This document shows, piece by piece, positions 11,904-14,044 of a DNA stretch of 14,044 bases. The position numbers and the translations under genes are program-made. Each line of letters opens with the position of its first letter. Positions within the stretch are counted from its first letter, which is position 1. The notes under the pieces were generated by a model. The model had not been told where the DNA came from and did no database searches. It saw only the letters and a list, made by a program, of their open reading frames with translations. This stretch comes from Miltoncostaeales bacterium (lineage in GTDB: Bacteria; Actinomycetota; Thermoleophilia; Miltoncostaeales; Miltoncostaeaceae): the NCBI GenBank assembly GCA_030829765.1, contig JAUROO010000082.1, positions 1 to 14,044 of the forward strand, read 5' to 3'.

Positions 11904-13600
11904 CGCTTCCGGACGACGTAGGTGCGCTTCGCGCGGACGGTGACCGTCCGGCGGGTCACGAGATTCCGCACGCCCACCACGCCACGGAACACCTTCACGC
12001 GGCTATACCGGCAGGTGTCGCTCGCACTCCAGGATGTGCCGCGCGCGGTTCCGGTGATGTACCGCGACCGCGTGCGGACCACGCCCCGCTTGCGCCGCTG
12101 CTTCGTCTTCGCCACCGACACGCGCACCGTGCGCGACCGCGTGCGGGTGACCCGCGCGCGACGCCCCGTCGCGGCCTCCTGGCGGGACGCCCCGCATGCG
12201 AGCGGCTGCGACAGGCGGATGTCCGTGAGCGTGGGCCTGCCCTTCCGCACGTTCTGCTGGAAGGTGAACACGCCACGGGATACGACGACGTTGCGCGTGG
12301 GGCCTGCCGTGCCACCCTCGCGGATGCGGATGGACACCACGCCACCGCGGGTGTCCACCTGCGAGCCCACGGGCAACTCCTGCGGCACACCCCGCTCGAG
12401 TGACACGAACTCATCAGTGCCCGGCAGACGCACGGTCACGCTGCCGCGCACCGCGCGCGCCACGCCGTCGCGGCCGATGACCGGCTGTGGCGCAGTGGAT
12501 GCTGCAGGCGGGGCAGCCGGCGTCGCCGCGGGCTGCGCGGGGGCAGCCGGGTCGGCGGTCGCGGACCCGAGCAGCCGGGTGACGAAGGGGGTCGCGGCGC
12601 CCGCGAATGCGCTGAACGACCCGCCCGCGGTGATCGCGCCGTCGCCCTGCAGTGCCAGGGCCTCCACCGTGCCGTCGAAGCCGGCGCCGGGGGCGAACGC
12701 GGTGTCGAGGCTGCCGTCGGCATTCAGTCGGGCGATCCGCGGACGGCTGGTGCCGTCGTAGGAGGTGAACTGGCCGCCCACCACCACCTTGCCATCGCCC
12801 TGCAGTGCCAGGGCCTCCACCGTGCCGTCGAAGCCGGCGCCGGGGGCGAACGACGCATCCACCGCGCCGGATGCGTCGAACAGCGCGATGCGTCCACGCG
12901 CCGTGGTCTGCGCCAGCGTGAATGCACCGCCCGCGATCACGGCGCCATCGGAGCGGCGGACCACGGCGTTCACCACCGGGGAGGGGCCGTCGACGTAGCC
13001 GAACCACCCGGTCTCCAGCGTGCCGTCGGCGCGGACCTCGGCGATTCCCGTCTGGCCGATTCCGCCGTACGTGGCGAACGCGCCGCCGAGCATGGCACCA
13101 CCGGACGGCAGGGCCAGCACCGCCCGGGCGGCGGCACCCCCTGTGCCGGTACCGGTATCGAATCCTGCATCCAGCGACCCCGTGGGGCCGAACTCGGCAA
13201 GTCCCCCCCGGTTCTGCCCGTCGGCCTTCGAGAAGCCGCCCGCCACCAGGACGTCGCCGCTCGTGCGCAGCGCGACCCCCTCCACCGGGCCGTCGAGCCC
13301 GGATCCCGGGTCAAAGGAGGAGTCCAGTGCCCCGGTCGTCGTGAGCCGCGCGATTCGCGACCGTCCCGTGCCGTCGTACGCGGTGAAGGCCCCTCCCACC
13401 ACGATGCGCCCGTCGGGCTGGATGGCGATGGCGTTGACGGCTCCATTCAGACCCGAGCCCACGGGAGCGAACCCGCCATCGCGGGTACCCGCCGACGCGG
13501 CCAGCGCGATCCCCGCACCGGTGCCGAGCGCCACCGCGGCCACGGCTGCGGCGGCGGCGCGGCGCGTGCGCTGCTTGGGCTGTCCGGCGGGGTGGGTCAT
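11900..13600 (-). CDS. Exported delta-60 repeat protein with FecR-like C-terminal domain
   Basis: A 566-residue protein. The ATG at 13598-13600 gives a short basic N-terminus and an alanine-rich signal sequence (about 14-37). Residues 38-345 contain about six repeats of roughly 51-54 residues of the delta-60/beta-propeller-like kind, each with GxVxAxAxxxDGxxxVGGxFTxYDG, RIARL and LDxxFxPGxG. A Pro/Ala linker (349-375) leads to a FecR-like beta domain (about 378-450, VRGSVTVRLPGTDEFVSL and QVDTRGGVVSIRI) and a very Arg/Lys-rich tail (about 478-566) with GTSWSASDTC and VFRGVVGVRNLVTRRTVTV, a pattern I associate with Thermoleophilia surface proteins. Cysteines at 469 and 530 could pair. An upstream in-frame GTG at 13637-13639 is the alternative start. 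It is coupled to the kinase gene and may be its extracytoplasmic input, by inference from position. Confidence 0.85.
   Translation of the reverse strand: MTHPAGQPKQRTRRAAAAAVAAVALGTGAGIALAASAGTRDGGFAPVGSGLNGAVNAIAIQPDGRIVVGGAFTAYDGTGRSRIARLTTTGALDSSFDPGSGLDGPVEGVALRTSGDVLVAGGFSKADGQNRGGLAEFGPTGSLDAGFDTGTGTGGAAARAVLALPSGGAMLGGAFATYGGIGQTGIAEVRADGTLETGWFGYVDGPSPVVNAVVRRSDGAVIAGGAFTLAQTTARGRIALFDASGAVDASFAPGAGFDGTVEALALQGDGKVVVGGQFTSYDGTSRPRIARLNADGSLDTAFAPGAGFDGTVEALALQGDGAITAGGSFSAFAGAATPFVTRLLGSATADPAAPAQPAATPAAPPAASTAPQPVIGRDGVARAVRGSVTVRLPGTDEFVSLERGVPQELPVGSQVDTRGGVVSIRIREGGTAGPTRNVVVSRGVFTFQQNVRKGRPTLTDIRLSQPLACGASRQEAATGRRARVTRTRSRTVRVSVAKTKQRRKRGVVRTRSRYITGTARGTSWSASDTCRYSRVKVFRGVVGVRNLVTRRTVTVRAKRTYVVRKR
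12642..12852 (-). repeat. Exact 58-bp direct repeat within the delta-60 coding region
   Basis: Positions 12642-12699 and 12795-12852 are identical over 58 bases, 153 bases (51 codons) apart, encoding the same run FAPGAGFDGTVEALALQGDG in the last two delta-60 units. The other units differ widely at the DNA level, so this pair reflects a recent in-frame duplication or gene conversion. Confidence 0.85.
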
Positions 13601-13635
13601 GCCATGAGGATCGCGCGCGCGCGGGCGCAGTGGGT

Positions 13636-13649
13636 ACACCCGCGGGTGT
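13636..13649. promoter_or_regulatory. Perfect 14-bp palindrome in the divergent intergenic region
   Basis: ACACCCGCGGGTGT is its own reverse complement. It lies 36 bases upstream of the ATG of the delta-60/kinase/FHA operon and 134 bases upstream of the divergent secreted-protein gene, a good position for an operator of the operon. The rest of the 183-base gap shows no clear hexamer pair for the minus-strand genes. Confidence 0.4.
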
Positions 13650-13770
13650 GGATGTCATCACCGGCCCCGTGGGTCGGTGTCGACTCTACGCGCGGGCAGC
13701 GCGCCTCGTATCCGACGGGGGTGTGCGGGGAACCACCCGGGCAGGTGATGGCCGTGCGCAACCGCCTGCA

Positions 13771-13776
13771 TACGGT
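13771..13776 (+). promoter_or_regulatory. Probable leaderless -10 element of the right-edge gene
   Basis: TACGGT (TANNNT) ends 7 bases before the ATG at 13784, so transcription would start at or next to that codon. A GGTGG at 13774-13778 could instead act as a weak ribosome binding site if the transcript starts further upstream. Confidence 0.35.
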
Positions 13777-13783
13777 GGTGCGC

Positions 13784-14044
13784 ATGAGCACACCCCGCAC
13801 CGCACTGGCACTGCTGCTGATGCTCACCGGGGTGCCGACTGCGACCACGGCACTGGCTCCGCCGTGGAACGCCATGCTCCCGGCCCCCGTCACCCTGGCG
13901 GGGGCCGGGAGTGGCTCATCTGGCGAACGGGTTGCGTCAGACCACGCGGCACCGCGCATCACCAACGCGCGCGCCCGGAGCGCAGGACCGCGCCTGGTGA
14001 TCCACATGCGCCTGTCCGAACGCGCCCTGGTCAGTGCGTACACC
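13784..14044 (+). CDS. Secreted protein, 3' end outside the window
   Basis: The frame is open for 87 codons to the window edge. MSTPRTALALLLMLTGVPTATTALA is a typical signal peptide, with cleavage expected after TALA (residue 25). A Gly/Ser/Ala linker follows, then APRITNARARSAGPRLVIHMRLSERALVSAYT, which resembles the start of the beta-sandwich modules found at the ends of many actinobacterial surface proteins. An alternative ATG at 13748 would add MAVRNRLHTVVR in front of the signal; the later ATG was preferred because of the TANNNT hexamer 7 bases before it. Function cannot be assigned from this fragment. It is divergent from the delta-60/kinase operon. Confidence 0.65.
   Translation, partial: MSTPRTALALLLMLTGVPTATTALAPPWNAMLPAPVTLAGAGSGSSGERVASDHAAPRITNARARSAGPRLVIHMRLSERALVSAYT

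Noticed and set aside
13597..14043. Minus-strand open frame over the right edge.
   Set aside because: It covers the divergent promoter region and opposes a signal-peptide gene; its composition is irregular, with many Arg/Cys/His residues and no recognisable motif.

Overview
The window is very GC-rich, with third codon positions almost always G or C, dense genes and many 4-base start/stop overlaps. This fits a high-GC actinobacterium. The FecR-like/delta-60 surface protein, the FHA plus winged-helix regulator and the DUF1622 pair suggest the class Thermoleophilia, but that is an inference without a marker gene. No RNA genes, CRISPR arrays, insertion sequences or prophage modules were seen.

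Left part (1-1348): the 3' end of an unrecognised gene, a small secreted four-cysteine protein on the minus strand, and a small four-helix membrane protein on the plus strand.

Metabolic block (1339-7364, all minus strand, transcribed right to left): metY, metX, metW, an AEC-family permease and pyrF, followed by an isocitrate/isopropylmalate dehydrogenase-family gene. MetX acylates homoserine and MetY inserts sulfide to give homocysteine, so this is the direct sulfhydrylation route to methionine; MetW is the usual partner of MetX. metW/permease and permease/pyrF overlap by GTGA and ATGA. metX has no good conventional start codon and probably begins with CTG. A perfect AT-rich inverted repeat lies upstream of metY and a 10-bp hairpin lies between metX and metW.

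Middle part (7479-9202): a tail-collar (microcystin-dependent protein type) gene overlapped by a Tat-exported protein resembling DUF6916, and divergently a DUF1622 membrane protein followed by a shorter gene that looks like a diverged copy of it.

Right part (9222-13600, minus strand): a three-gene cassette of an exported delta-60 repeat/FecR-like protein, a CHASE2-three-helix-Ser/Thr kinase, and an FHA-winged-helix protein. The first two overlap by GTGA and the third follows after 24 bases. The order suggests an extracytoplasmic sensor, a transmembrane kinase and a phosphothreonine-reading regulator. A divergent secreted-protein gene runs off the right edge.

Five gene starts (996, 2436, 4850, 8515, 13784) carry a TANNNT hexamer ending 6 or 7 bases before the ATG and no clear Shine-Dalgarno sequence (13784 has only a weak GGTGG). 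This is the arrangement expected for leaderless transcription. There is no gene-free stretch longer than 300 bases; the longest, 13601-13783, holds a perfect 14-bp palindrome.
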